A DNA stretch of 64,000 nt. It comes from Guillardia theta CCMP2712. Lineage: Eukaryota > Cryptophyceae > Pyrenomonadales > Geminigeraceae. The stretch covers positions 152,865 to 216,864 of the forward strand of contig NW_005434589.1 in the NCBI RefSeq assembly GCF_000315625.1. The letters run 5' to 3'. The position numbers were made by a program, and so were the translations under genes. The notes under the pieces are model-generated. The model saw nothing but the letters and a program-made list of their open reading frames with translations. It was not told the origin of the DNA and made no database searches. Of this stretch, positions 50,621-61,341 are shown one piece after another; the first letter of the stretch is position 1; every line of letters starts with the position of its first letter.

Positions 50621-52755
50621 TCACGCGAATTCAACTTTAGAGGCAAGATCACCAGGTGAAGCTGACATCCAATCATCGAGCATTCTCCTGGCAAGCTTAT
50701 GGTCTCCAAAATAGACACTTACTTTCTTGAGCGCAAGGATCAAAACATCTGTTCTAGATCTATCGGTCTTGCTTTTAAATTTTGTCGCAAATTTGAATTC
50801 TTCATGCAAGGTCTGGGGCAGCACACGAATGCTTCCAACAATCCTTTCGGCAACTCCATGGAACCTGGCTTCAGTCAGAGAAAACCTCGTAGAAAACGTC
50901 TGCAAGGCTTTGTATAGGATCAACAGCTGTACTAGAACGAAGGGGGCCATCTGCATCTGTGAATCAGGAAAGGTCGGAGCTATCTGGGAATTTTCGACGG
51001 ACAGGGATTGCATCCTTTGCAGAACCTTTCGATGAATATCAGTCTAAAGACGAATGAAAGATCAAATCATACCTTTCTCCTCAACCATGGATGAAGCTTC
51101 AAATTGGTCGACATCACGAACAGTATGACTCGGCTGACAATAACTTCCCAGAGAAATTTGATATAATCTCGTCCCCGTTGAGAGGCCGATAAAAAGGTTT
51201 GGAACTGTGTCATGCATTCTAGAGAAAGAACACTCGTCTTTTTTAAGATACTTGATGCAATCACTTGAATCGACTGGTATCTCAATCCAGTGATCGTTGC
51301 CTGAACTATGAAGCGAACCAGGTGGAAAACTAGCAGGCTGCATGCAAATTTGAAGATTGTTAAGAACGATCGTTTGTACACCAACAGAATATTTGGAGAT
51401 GACTTTCAGTAAAGTGTGAGTTGAATGAATTTGACAGAGAATGAATTATTACCTGTTTTAAGCTCAAAATTCTTGATTCGAGTGCATGAAGGCTTCTGGT
51501 AGAGAGTGAAGGACTGTAGATTGCACAGAGCAGAAACAGCTGGAGGAAGAAAAATTCAGGAAAGCGCATGATGTATGATGAACCATAGAAGCAATTTGTC
51601 ATAGCCAATGCAATAACAGACCTTTGCACGGAGGAGTTCTTCTTTAGGAGATTGGCAGGAAGAACTCCGTTGTGACCTGCTCTCCTTGTCTTCCTGCTTG
51701 GAGCTCTTAGATCAATCAAGAACAGGACAGACGTTTTCACTTCTCTTGTGACAATCTTCGAAATGGAATGGCCTTGCGATGATAATAAGCCGTCGATGAT
51801 ACTCTGATCGAAGTCTTTCAACGGACGTGGAAACACAACTTCGATACGACGGACCGATATCGAGACTGACATGATACAGTCCACGAGATCTTGTTGGCTC
51901 CAATGTTTCCTAGAAAACGTCAATCTCTACAGGATTCAAATGTTTTTTGACCTAAAATGATCTTCCAAGCTCCTTTTCCTCGACCATGGAAATAAAAATC
52001 GAGAGACCCAAGTACTGCAAGTTGAATTTTACATAGTTGTAGCAACTATTCTTAATACAAGTTACAGACGAGGTCTCCATACCGGGATGCGTCGTTGAAT
52101 CCAGTTCGGGTCACAAATTCTTTAATCATGCGATCCCAGCAGGCTGCATCGCAAAGATCCACCTGGACAATGGTCTCTTTTAAATTTTTCTACTGCTATG
52201 CAACGCTATCTTGGCTAGACGTACCTGCAACGTTTGGGAAGCAAGCGGAGAGTTGCTAGCAGACGCACGTGACTGAAAGTGTTTTCTCAGAGCCTATTGA
52301 GCCTCTTGTCAATGTTCCTTCTCTGGACAGATGAATACTTACAGTCTTTCCTGATCCCCGCGAGCCGAATACAAGCGAACTCTTGCTACCGTCAAGGACG
52401 GCAGATTGACCTGCTCGAGTTATGACGTTACAGGGCAAATATCCGAGTAGCAATGCATCGTATTCACGTTGGATAAAGAGGTTGTCGGCACTCAGATCTT
52501 CCCTGTCTGCAGAGCGAGCTGTTCGCATTCGTATCGTCGTGAATACAGCGTGAATGTGACCCAACATGACATCATGCCTGTGAAGGGGTTCTGCTTCAAC
52601 CCGTAGAAGTCGAGGAATTCGGGGGAAACTCCCTCAAACTGCAGGATCCACAAGACCTGAAAAAGCAGAAGATTCACCAACATAGACTGCTGCACGGACA
52701 TTGGCACACCGCTAACAGAGGCGTTTTGAAGTGCATGACCGATGGAAGCTATCAC
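50621..52755 (-). CDS. P-loop NTPase, possibly ORC4-like, exon model incomplete
   Basis: A Walker A loop, SSLVFGSRGSGKT, lies near 52350-52390 and is followed directly by a GTAAGT donor. Its form (G-x-R-G-S-G-K-T) and the preceding segment ADNLFIQREYDALLLG resemble the N-terminal part of origin-recognition subunit 4. A following exon carries TLQVDLCDAACWDRM, in the place where ORC4 has its LQVHL strand. Later exons at 51500-51920 contain a possible Walker B-like strand (SVLFLIDL). Still later segments (51065-51340 and 50621-51020, ending in TGA at 50621) match nothing I know. Either this is a diverged AAA+ protein of replication initiation, or another P-loop family. Low certainty on function; good certainty that a gene is here. 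Confidence 0.4.
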
Positions 52756-53988
52756 ATTCTCGCTTTTCCTTGAGCTTCGGGCAGAGAAACTTGTCGTCTT
52801 CCTGCGGCCATCTCCCGGATTTCAGATATTGCGGGGATGGGGTCGAGGTGTGAAATGAAAATCGGCATTCCCTCATTTGTTTTTTGCCCCAAGGCTCTCC
52901 TTCTAATTCCGAAAGCGGCATATGCCCTCCCCTGCTCACTCCTATCCATCTCCTCCCTTCATCAACCTTCTCCTGCCTGCCTCTGCCTCCTTCCCTCACT
53001 TCATTGCTTGCGATCCCGTTTCCCGCCATCGACTAAAATCACATTTTCGTGCGGCAGGCTCTCCTCACTCATACTGGTCACCGCTGAGTCAGAGTCGGCC
53101 GCTGAGTTCCGCCGGGGCCGGGCCGCGGGTCGGGCCCGGCGGCCCGGCGATCATCGCTCGGACCCGGTACCGTACCGTAACGGCGGCCCGGCCCCCGACG
53201 GGCCGGGCCGCACTGTGCCGCGGCCGGGGGCGAGCATCACATGATGGCACTGCATGGCGGCACTGCACAGGCCAACTTGGCGTAGCCTACTCTGAGTCAG
53301 CAGGGTTGATTGCCGCAGGTTCTCCGAGGCTCTGTCTTTTCTCTTCCGCATGGCCGGGCCTGCGGGCAGTGCCACGGTCCTCGAACGGTGGTTGGGTAAG
53401 TGAGAACTTCGGAAGCCTCCCGGCGGGCCGGCCGCAGCCCGGCCGCGGCGGCCGGGCGGGACCGGCCCCCCGGACCGTACGGTCCGACGGCCGCAGCCTC
53501 CGGGAGTCCGATCCGACTCCGCTCAACCGGCGTTCGGAAAGCGCGGCTCGGAACGGTTACTCAGTCATAACGGGCCTGCGGCCACTCGGACTCTTTCAGG
53601 CTCATAGGACCGTCGCATCCGAAGTTGGCAGCAAGTACCGCATATTGTTACAAAGTTTTAAAAGGAACTCTAAATTATTTTAGAACATCCCCAAAAGTAT
53701 TTTTAAGGGGTCGTATCTCTGCGAGTCCTGGTACATGTAATTACATACAGTACAAATGTCATTGAGAGGACCCCTTCTTTTGATAATGATGAAGGAGGCT
53801 AGGGTGGATTTCTCATTTTTAAAATTTACATTTCTTTGTAAAGAGGCAACAGGGGGCCGTCTCTATCACGGTGGGGTGGGGTACCCCTCAGTGAAGAGAC
53901 AGTCAATATGTGGGGTAAAACGAGGGGTGATTCCATACCTGGGGGTTCACAAAAGGGGTGGGTTCTCGACGGGCCGCAAAGATTCAAG
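52756..53988. other. intergenic with a very GC-rich island
   Basis: No gene with usable splice signals. About 53085-53560 is extremely GC-rich (CGG, GCCGGG runs), quite unlike the flanks, and holds several short inverted repeats. Long ORFs on both strands here are compositional. From 53640 to 53980 the sequence returns to A/T-richer DNA leading into the repeat-protein gene. Confidence 0.6.
53183..53211. repeat. 12-bp inverted repeat in the GC island
   Basis: Arms GCGGCCCGGCCC and GGGCCGGGCCGC are perfect reverse complements separated by 5 bases, so they form a strong hairpin. A 16-bp perfect palindrome (CGGACCGTACGGTCCG) lies at 53471-53486 in the same island. Confidence 0.85.
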
Positions 53989-54674
53989 ATGGCGAAGGCA
54001 ACAACGATGGTCATGTTGATGCTTGTCATGGCACTCCCCGTGGTGAGCATGGCGGCATTGAAGGTAAATTGATTGAATTGATGAAAAGTCACCATGAATT
54101 GGAAACTTTTGCGTTCTTCTTGATCATACACGCTCCAACAACAAACTGTTGCTTACTTTTTTGCTGTCAGATGAAAATTTCATCCCTCAAGTGCACCACT
54201 GTGACAAGAGGGTGGGGAGATGACGACCATACCGACCCCGACGGCTGTACTCCACATACTCGCTTGACCATGCGAGGATGGGGAGATGACGACCATACCG
54301 ACCCCGACGGCTGTACTCCACATACTTGCTTGACCATGCGAGGATGGGGAGATGACGATCATACCGACCCCGACGGCTGTACTCCACATACTCGCTTGAC
54401 CATGCGAGGGTGGGGAGACGACGATCATACCGACCCCGACGGCTGTACTCCACATACTCGCTTGACCATGCGAGGGTGGGGCGACGACGATCATACCGAC
54501 CCCGACGGCTGTACTCCACATACTCGCTTGACCATGCGAGGGTGGGGAGATGACGACCATACCGACCCCGACGGCTGTACTCCACATACTCGCTTGACCA
54601 TGCGAGGGTGGGGAGACGACGATCATACCGACCCCGACGGCTGTACTCCACATTTCAGATCCAGATTCGTTTAG
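53989..54674 (+). CDS. secreted protein built of seven 22-residue repeats
   Basis: Exon 1 (53989-54063) encodes a signal peptide, MAKATTMVMLMLVMALPVVS, ending at a GTAAAT donor. A 107-nt intron ends in TTGCTGTCAG, and exon 2 (54171-54674) continues in phase 0 to a stop; 192 residues. After 12 residues come six complete and one partial 22-residue repeats with core RGWGDDDHTDPDGCTPH and a short basic link. Each unit has one Cys, one Trp and an acidic D-D-D-H-T-D-P-D-G run that recalls calcium-binding DxDxDG loops (inference). Copies differ at only five positions, four of them silent third-codon changes in this frame, which supports this strand as the coding one. No family recognised. Confidence 0.75.
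54207..54653 (+). repeat. 66-bp tandem repeat, 6.8 copies
   Basis: Seven copies with period exactly 66 bp (22 codons), starting at 54207; the last stops after 51 bp. Variable sites are GGA/GGG, GGA/GGC, GAT/GAC, GAC/GAT and one CGC/TGC. The array is open on the minus strand too, but the same variants change amino acids there. Confidence 0.95.
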
Positions 54675-55305
54675 ATTCCTGGATGTGCAACTTTCGATAT
54701 TGCGATGACACGAACTGAAGCTTGATGTGTTTGAAAACGTGCTACATGTAACTCTTTCCGGTGTTTGTTTTAGTTCCTTGACACGCGCAAAATGCTCAAA
54801 GTGTTTGCTCTGTAGCAATATTTTGAAGCTAGCTGTGAATATGTATTTGATGAATCAACCAAACTGTGAAGACTTTGCGAGTCTAAACTTTTGATCGCCG
54901 GATCCCCTTTGTTGGTCGATGAATGTCTCAGAACTTCATTCTCATCTTCAAAACGCTCTTGACGCGTCGATCCGTGAAGTATCAACTCTCTCCTTGAGAT
55001 GAGTTCCGCCGAGTCGCAGTTCTCACAGTTGGTTGGCAAAATGCTGCCCCTTTCATCTTCTATCTTCAATGATGGGGCGAGCCTGTAATTTGTTTTGACT
55101 AAAGACTGCTTAGCTGAGAATACTCCTACCCCCGCTACCCCTCCCCTGCCGCACCTTCCTCCCCCTCCTCTGCCCCTCCTCCTCCTCCTCGTCTTCATCT
55201 TCTTCCTCTTCCATCATCATCAGCACCATCGCATTGCCTCAATCTTACACTCTTGATCATCGACACCTCATAGGCTCTCAGTCTTCGACCTCTCCCGTGC
55301 GCGGC
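54675..55305. other. intergenic region before the MORN gene
   Basis: No gene seen. A pyrimidine-rich stretch (CCCCTCC and CTTCC units, about 55125-55215) ends about 90 bases before the next ATG and may be a promoter or 5' UTR element. Confidence 0.5.
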
Positions 55306-57105
55306 ATGGGGAATTCTCAGAGCAATTGCTTGACGTTGCCATGTGGAGGCGAATATGAGGGAGAGCAATGGCAACTCACTCCTCACGGTTCTGGAACGTG
55401 CCACTGGACAAAGGAAGGACGGATGTACCAGGGCGAGTGGAAGAGAGGGAAGATGGACGGACGTGGGAGGGAGACGTTCGATCATGGAATGCAATATGAC
55501 GGAGAGTGGAAAGATGGCCTCCGGCATGGCCATGGTGAGGAGACATGTCCGATAGGAGGGTCCTACAAGGGCGGGTGGAGCGAGGGAATGAGGCATGGGG
55601 CAGGGAGACAGACTTGTCCTCTCGGAGGTTGCTACGAAGGAGAATGGAAGAAAGGAATGAGAGACGGCAAGGGAAAGGAACGCTTCTCCCATGGTGGGTC
55701 CTACGATGGACAGTGGAAAGAAGGGCTGAGGCATGGTAAAGGAATAGAAGAATTATCGTCTGGGAGGATTTATGAAGGAGAGTGGGCTGATGGAAAACGC
55801 AATGGTCAAGGAATAGAAATCAGACCGTCAGGCCGCCGGTACGAGGGGGAATGGAGAGAGGACCACAAGGATGGACACGGAATCGAGATACTTGCAGATC
55901 TGACTCGCTTCGATGGAGATTGGCAGCATGGGAAGAAACACGGCAAAGGCAAAATTACTTACCCTGACGGTAAAATGATTGATGGAGAATGGAAACACAA
56001 TGACTTGGTAAAGAAACGATTTATTCACGTAAGAGAGCAATCTATCGAAGATAACGTACGTCGTGAGGCCTGGTCAAAATTCAACATACATCGGGAATCA
56101 TCATCTGATAACAACAAGGTTGTGCATGAAGCAACATGGACTAATTCGATCAACGGATCCATTGCCGTATACGTCGTGCAGATCAAAGGCAGTCGATTTA
56201 GCGGTCCAGACAGTGAAGATATACGGAATCAGGTGAAAATCTTCAAGCACATCGGTCATCACAACCAGATCATTTCTTTGCTGGCAACTACCCTCGAACC
56301 TTTTTGCGGCGATGGTTGTCTTGTATTGGAACATGCACCGCTGGGATCTCTTGACAAGGTCTTGAGGAACACGCCAGAGCCGGAGGGCAGCGAAAGTATA
56401 CTTTTTAAACTTGAAGCAGCAATGCAGATCACCGATGGTATGAACCATCTCTCTTTGAACGGTGTGGTGCACCGAAATCTGACCTGTGCCAGCATTCTTG
56501 TCTTCAACCTGGATATCGTTGAAAGCAAGAATCTACACATCAAAATCTGCGAGCTCGATCAGGCTGTCTGTTCTGGCGGGAAGCTGCATGGGAACACTGC
56601 CCCACTGAACACCAAGTTGAAAGTCCGTCCTCTGAGATGGATGGCACCCGAGAGTCTCCAGTATGAACAATTCTCCGAGAAAAGTGACGTCTGGGCGTTC
56701 GGGGTGACCATGTGGGAGATTCTTAGCTGGGCAAGTGCTCCATTCAGCCACATCGTAGACGACGCTGAGGTTGAAAGGAGAGTGCTGGCTGGCGAGCGAC
56801 TGCTGATGCCTTCGAGTTCACATCCTGGTACCTTCGAGATCGCGCAGGAATGCTGGAAGGATGCGAAAGCAGAGAGGCCCTCGTTTCGAGAGATCAGCCG
56901 AAAGCTTCGCGGGCAGCATGAAGAAATTCTCTCCAAGGCCTCTGACAAGATGTGTGTGATCTGCTTGGAGTATCCAGCCGACTGGGCTTTGATTCCCTGT
57001 GGGCATAAATGCTTGTGTGAAACGTGCAGCAAGGAGCTTTTCAAGTCAGAGCAGCCATGCCCGCTGTGCCGTGAGAAAGCGACTAGAACCATTAAAATCT
57101 TCTGA
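55306..57105 (+). CDS. MORN-repeat / pseudokinase / RING protein
   Basis: One uninterrupted exon, 599 residues. The ATG at 55306 was chosen because it gives MGNSQSNC, a strong N-myristoylation signal (Gly2, Ser6) with an adjacent Cys for palmitoylation. Residues about 15-225 hold about nine MORN repeats (YEGEW...GxGxE units). Residues about 265-545 are a protein-kinase fold of tyrosine-kinase-like type: RWMAPESL, SDVWAFGVTMWEI and a C-lobe W-x-x-x-A-x-x-RPSF are all present. The catalytic HRDLxxxxN reads HRNLTCASI and DFG reads ELD, so it is probably catalytically dead. The C-terminus is a RING finger of the XIAP/MDM2 type (CVICLEYP...CGHKCLCETC...CPLC). Inferred role: a membrane-attached E3 ubiquitin ligase whose MORN and pseudokinase parts select lipids or targets. 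Confidence 0.9.
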   Translation: MGNSQSNCLTLPCGGEYEGEQWQLTPHGSGTCHWTKEGRMYQGEWKRGKMDGRGRETFDHGMQYDGEWKDGLRHGHGEETCPIGGSYKGGWSEGMRHGAGRQTCPLGGCYEGEWKKGMRDGKGKERFSHGGSYDGQWKEGLRHGKGIEELSSGRIYEGEWADGKRNGQGIEIRPSGRRYEGEWREDHKDGHGIEILADLTRFDGDWQHGKKHGKGKITYPDGKMIDGEWKHNDLVKKRFIHVREQSIEDNVRREAWSKFNIHRESSSDNNKVVHEATWTNSINGSIAVYVVQIKGSRFSGPDSEDIRNQVKIFKHIGHHNQIISLLATTLEPFCGDGCLVLEHAPLGSLDKVLRNTPEPEGSESILFKLEAAMQITDGMNHLSLNGVVHRNLTCASILVFNLDIVESKNLHIKICELDQAVCSGGKLHGNTAPLNTKLKVRPLRWMAPESLQYEQFSEKSDVWAFGVTMWEILSWASAPFSHIVDDAEVERRVLAGERLLMPSSSHPGTFEIAQECWKDAKAERPSFREISRKLRGQHEEILSKASDKMCVICLEYPADWALIPCGHKCLCETCSKELFKSEQPCPLCREKATRTIKIF

Positions 57106-57440
57106 ACTTCCAACCATGAGGCTCTGAGCCGCAGTTGATGGCTGTGACGATGACTAGCATGTGAGTTCCGAGCTAGGCTCAAACACGGGCCGCGATCTGA
57201 CCGGTAGACGGTGGCCCCGCGGCACTGCAGGCCGGCCCGGCCGCCGTGCAGTGCCGCGGGGCCACCGTGGCCGTGGCCGGCCCTCAGGGCCCCCGTCCCT
57301 CACTGCCGCTCTGTCCGACGGTCACCGTCACCGGGTCAAGCCTGTCCGAGTTCAACGGTTCCCTCAGGGCTCAGTGACTTTGGATTGAGACCGGAGCCTG
57401 TATGGGGGAAAGGCCTTGTCAAAACTACAGAGGGGAATGA
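57106..57440. other. intergenic with second GC-rich foldback
   Basis: The interval after the MORN-kinase gene contains a GC-rich block (about 57185-57320) like the island at 53.1-53.5 kb. No coding gene seen. Confidence 0.6.
57208..57268. repeat. 22-bp perfect inverted repeat, 17-base loop
   Basis: Positions 57208-57229 and 57247-57268 are exact reverse complements (inner ends CGGCACTGCA / TGCAGTGCCG), with a GC-only style loop. A very stable hairpin in DNA or RNA. Confidence 0.9.
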
Positions 57441-59080
57441 AGGGGAGTAGTAGATGCGACGACCGTTACAGCGATGTGAAGCAGGCGGCGATGAGAGTCA
57501 GGCGTCCAAGGGCGATGATAGAGAGACTGAGATAGGGCATCAGCCTGAAGGAGGTGCTGTGAGAAGATCGAGGGAGAGAGGGGAGGAGCGCAAGCCCCAT
57601 TTCTGAATGACTGGACCCTGTCGTGCAGACTTTCCATGCTGAAGAGCAAAAAGACCCATGAGGTCGACATGCAGGAAAAGCTCGAAAGCCTTGAGAGGTG
57701 GGAGCTACTGATAGGAGCTGTGGAGACGCTTGACGGCGATCATCTGCAGGAAGGTGGATGACATTGCAAGCAAGCATCTGCTGATGATGGATATGATGCA
57801 AGAGGTGCAGTCTTGTTGTTCAAACTGACACAATACATGATGCAATGATTCTCAGATGATGAAGGTGATAGAAAGAATAGATAGAGACACGAAGAGCATG
57901 ATGAAGCAGGTGGGTTTTGTTGCATCGGCCTCCCTGGGCCTGCAGCTCTTACATCTTGGCATCATCTCAGTCCGCGGAGGCCTCGGAATTGAAGTCAGAA
58001 AGAGACTCCTTGCTGCATCGAGTGTCAGAGCTCGACGGTAAGAGTGTTGCGGTTTGACACGCTCGTCAAGTGCCAAGCAGAGGAGCTGCAGCTGGTCAAA
58101 GACATGCGAGAGCTAAAAAGAAGGGACGAGGTCTTGGCTACGGTGATAAATCGGCTCAGGGGAAGGTCGGAGGGTCAGACTGACGTTGGCGCAGGTCGAC
58201 GAAGACCCTGCCAAGTCTCCTGCCGACACCAAGGATGCGGAGATAAGCATGCGAGATATGAGAGCGACATTGCTGCAGGCACATGCCTCGTGGACTTGAG
58301 CTGCGATGTTAAGCATGTGTAGGTCAAGCGAGAGAACGTCGCTAAGACGACTCAAGTGAAAGCTCTCGAGATGCTGCTGGCGGTGACGGAGCCTTGTTGA
58401 CAAGCTCAGCGTGCTTGCTGATATGACGAGCAGGCAAAGTTGAGGGACGAGATCGTTGCTGCTGACCGGTCGGAGGCGACTGCTTTTGCTCTGTCCCCTT
58501 CCATTCCATTCGCCTTTTTGAGCTTGAACGACTCGCACGAAAGGGGGAAAGAGAATTTATCCGCTGCTTCCTCTTCCGAGAACTTCGCATGGAAGATGTA
58601 AAGGACTTGTCTGTCTGGGAGGATAGGAACCTTACGACACAATGCAGCCCAGCAAATCCCTTCCCTTCACACCAGGCCAACGCCATGCTACAGGACGGGC
58701 TGAGTCATATGCGACAGTCAGCTTCTAGCCTCTTCTCCACCATCCCGCTGCTCAACACTGCAGGCGAGTCGTAAAGTCACCAGCCCACCCGCTCACTGGT
58801 TGCATTTAGGAGCAGAGCATGCAGAAAAGACCCAGGTGCAACAAGCTGCCCAGCAGGCAGAGGAGCAAGACGACCAGTCTCCGTCCAAGAAGACGATGCG
58901 TGAGATTCGATGAATTTTCTTCTCGGTGTAAGACTTAAAGGCAAATCTACAGAGGATAGGAAAGTTCGGTTTGAAAGCAGCGCCCAAGAACAAGGTCTGA
59001 TCTGCCGCCTTCGTATTTGTCTCCTGAAGCAACGAGCAAGCAACAGGTTCAAATTCAGCGGAGGAGGAGAGCGCTAAGGC
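57440..59080 (+). CDS. coiled-coil protein gene, short exons, partly resolved
   Basis: A series of short plus-strand segments with heptad-like, charged helical composition is separated by 45-100-nt intron-like stretches: MLKSKKTHEVDMQEKLESLE (about 57637-57695), KVDDIASKHLLMMDMMQE (about 57751-57810), MMKVIERIDRDTKSMMKQ (57856-57909), a segment with CQAEELQLVKDMRELKRRDE (about 58060-58160), DTKDAEISMRDMRATLLQAH (about 58225-58290) and KLRDEIVAADRSEATAFALS (about 58437-58500). No domain other than coiled coil is visible. Frames between neighbouring segments were not all verified and the ends are unknown. Structural or scaffold protein by inference. Confidence 0.45.
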
Positions 59081-59192
59081 TGTGGAGGAGGCGCTTGCGC
59101 CTAAGGCGTCGCTTCCTTCTGTGGAAGTTTGACATGACAGCCCATTTCAAGCCGACCAGGAGGCAAGCGAGCGGGGGAACAAGCGGGCTGCG

Positions 59193-61341
59193 CTAGTAAG
59201 GATTGTAGGCTGATGCATACTTCCTGCTGCCCTCGGCAGTATCGTAAAGTCCAGGAGGCGCCTGCATGTGCTACAGAAACTCTAAGCAACGAGACTGAAC
59301 GATGGGGGAGGGAGGAATGGGTTCACCAGAGGAGAGGGGAGAAGCAAGTGAACTCACCCCCTCGCCCGGGTATGGCTGACGAGCATCAAAGCTCCCGCCA
59401 GGAAGAGGCTGTGCATATCCCCCGTAAGGATCGGGGGGACTGAAACCTCTGCCGGGTATATTGTCGTCTACTCGCGGTTTACGAGGAGGCGATCGGTACT
59501 TGCCGTTAAGAATCGCAAGATCCCGCAGCTGGAGGGCAAACAGTGAGAAGAGGCTGAGCAAGAGGAGAGCCAAGAGGCGATCACGAGGACGCACCTGCTG
59601 CTGCTTGATCTTGTCGCTTCCTTCCGATGACGGAGGGATCATAACCTGCCCTACATCAGCCTCGGAAGAGGAGCACAAACGCTGTTTACCTCCTTCAAGA
59701 TGTTCTCCGCATGGCGCAGAGTTCGATCTTTCGCCCACGACGGCCCCTTGACAGGCGGCCGTCAGCTCAAATGGAGAGGTTGAAACCATACACACCTCGT
59801 ACTCGACAACAACATGCTGGGTAACCGAGTACAGACGAAGACAAGGTGTCAAGTCCTTCTCCACATGATGTTCCATGGCTCACCAGGGGCTCACTGAGAT
59901 GCTGGTAGTTCGCCTGTCGCATCAGCGAAGCTTCTGTCTGCCCGGGCTGCCCGCTGGTCATTCTCCGCCTCCAGCTCCTCCTGAGCTTCACCTTCAGCTT
60001 GATAGAGCCGCGCCCTCGGATGGTCATCTTGCACCCGCTGCTCGCCTGTTCCTCCAGTCAGACAGTTGTGCTCTTCTCCTCGTCCAACCCTCGTCCATCC
60101 CCAGCCCCTCCGGCCACCTCCTCTCCACCTTAATCACTCTGACCTGTAACTCTACAAAAGTGCTTCCACGCGGTCCCAGCAGACGGCCAACAAAGTTGAA
60201 TCCTGAAGGAGGCTGAGTGACCCTCTCCCCTCGCCCTCATTCAAGACCAGGATATCGATCGACGGGAACAAAGATCTTTATCATGGTCTGCATGCACGCA
60301 ACAGTCATCTTCGGAGGAGCCCAGGAAAAATCGCAACCTTGCAGTTTCCGTCTGACTTCTCTAGGTGATCGACGAGGACCGTATCAATCCCGTCAGACGA
60401 CGAAGGCTTCCAGTCTGCCACCATCAACAAGTCAACACCACTCCCTCGCTGACGATGAGAAGTCCTAAGTAGAGAGGGGGAATGAAGACGAGGATTCCTT
60501 ACCACTTGAGCGCTGATCTTTGCCTTGCATGCCGGTGTATCTGGTGAAAGGTTCACAATCAAGTCCGTCTCCTTCACACACTTCACATATTTTGGTAGGA
60601 CTGCTCTGGGGTCATTCCCCGGTTACTCCTGCAGTATAGCTCCAAGTCAACAATGACACTCAAACCATCCATCCGAGCTTCAAAGCACGAGGATCGAGAG
60701 GACCGTACAGCACCTGGTCTCTTCCAGCATAAAAGGCTGGGGAAAAGAAGAGATTATTGAGCATTCAACACGGTGACATTTCACAGACCCCTCTTGAAGG
60801 TCGCATGGCCCCTGGATCCTCCCTCATAACCTTCAGTGCCTGTGTCAGTCACCGGGCCCGGAAAGGGAACACCCGGCAGATCACCGGCGGTGCCATCTCC
60901 TGGTTCCGAAGGAACTCGATCTCTCGCTGCCAGCACTCTAGGATCAGGGAACGAGATGCATCGCTCGCAGGAGAGCGGTGCTGACCTGTAACAGGAAGGC
61001 ACAGTTTGGAAGCATCGACTGCAAGGGTACCATCTTCATCTGCTCGCATGAGTGACCTGCAGGGCTCTCCCCTCCATCTCTAACCTGCTCGTCCAGCAGG
61101 TCCTTCAGGTTGCCCGTATAAACGAACCCTTGTCGTCGGTTATCGAACATTGCCGCAGGCTCAGGGTACTGGCAGAGGCAGGAGGTCAACCAAGAACCTG
61201 TCGGCGGCAAACGGCTTACAGGATCCACCCTTCTTCGCTTCCCAAAGTTCCCATAGCCCTGCGGCGAAAGCTTCATCCCACAGAGACGGTCGGTGCCCGA
61301 CGTACCCGGAAGCCGTCGTCGGCAAACTGATACTCATTCAT
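59193..61341 (-). CDS. STAR-family KH-domain RNA-binding protein (SF1/Quaking-like), 16 exons
   Basis: Sixteen exons close exactly in frame to 369 residues: 61306-61341, 61220-61258, 61085-61168, 60986-61018, 60885-60926, 60714-60736, 60503-60605, 60338-60448, 60248-60287, 60144-60202, 59884-60045, 59796-59816, 59690-59746, 59595-59645, 59358-59528, 59193-59270. The core is a maxi-KH domain: KIFVPVDRYPGFNFVGRLLG, with the GPRG RNA-binding loop, then GCKMTIRGRGSIK, HLSEPLHVVVEYE and a QUA2-like helix ending LRDLAILNGKYR. A possible QUA1-like helix is SMLPNCAFLLQREIEFLRNQ. The tail is Pro/Gly/Tyr-rich, as in family members. STAR proteins bind single-stranded RNA in splicing and mRNA control. 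The first exon (MNEYQFADDGFR) may have a 5' non-coding partner. The segment between RGRGSIK and HLSEPL is atypical and could hide another intron. Confidence 0.85.

Noticed and set aside
52922-53683. 253-residue plus-strand ORF across the GC island
   Set aside because: Low-complexity Pro/Arg/Gly translation caused by GC-rich composition, with no start context, domain or splice logic.
54207-54653. 66-bp repeats as a CRISPR-like array
   Set aside because: Directly adjoining coding repeats without spacers, in eukaryotic DNA.
54180-54818. Minus-strand ORFs through the 66-bp array
   Set aside because: Repeat variants are amino-acid-changing on this strand and silent on the other; no signal peptide or splice support here.
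59271-59876. 201-residue minus-strand ORF read as a single-pass membrane protein
   Set aside because: It is several STAR exons plus intervening introns; the membrane helix is intronic.
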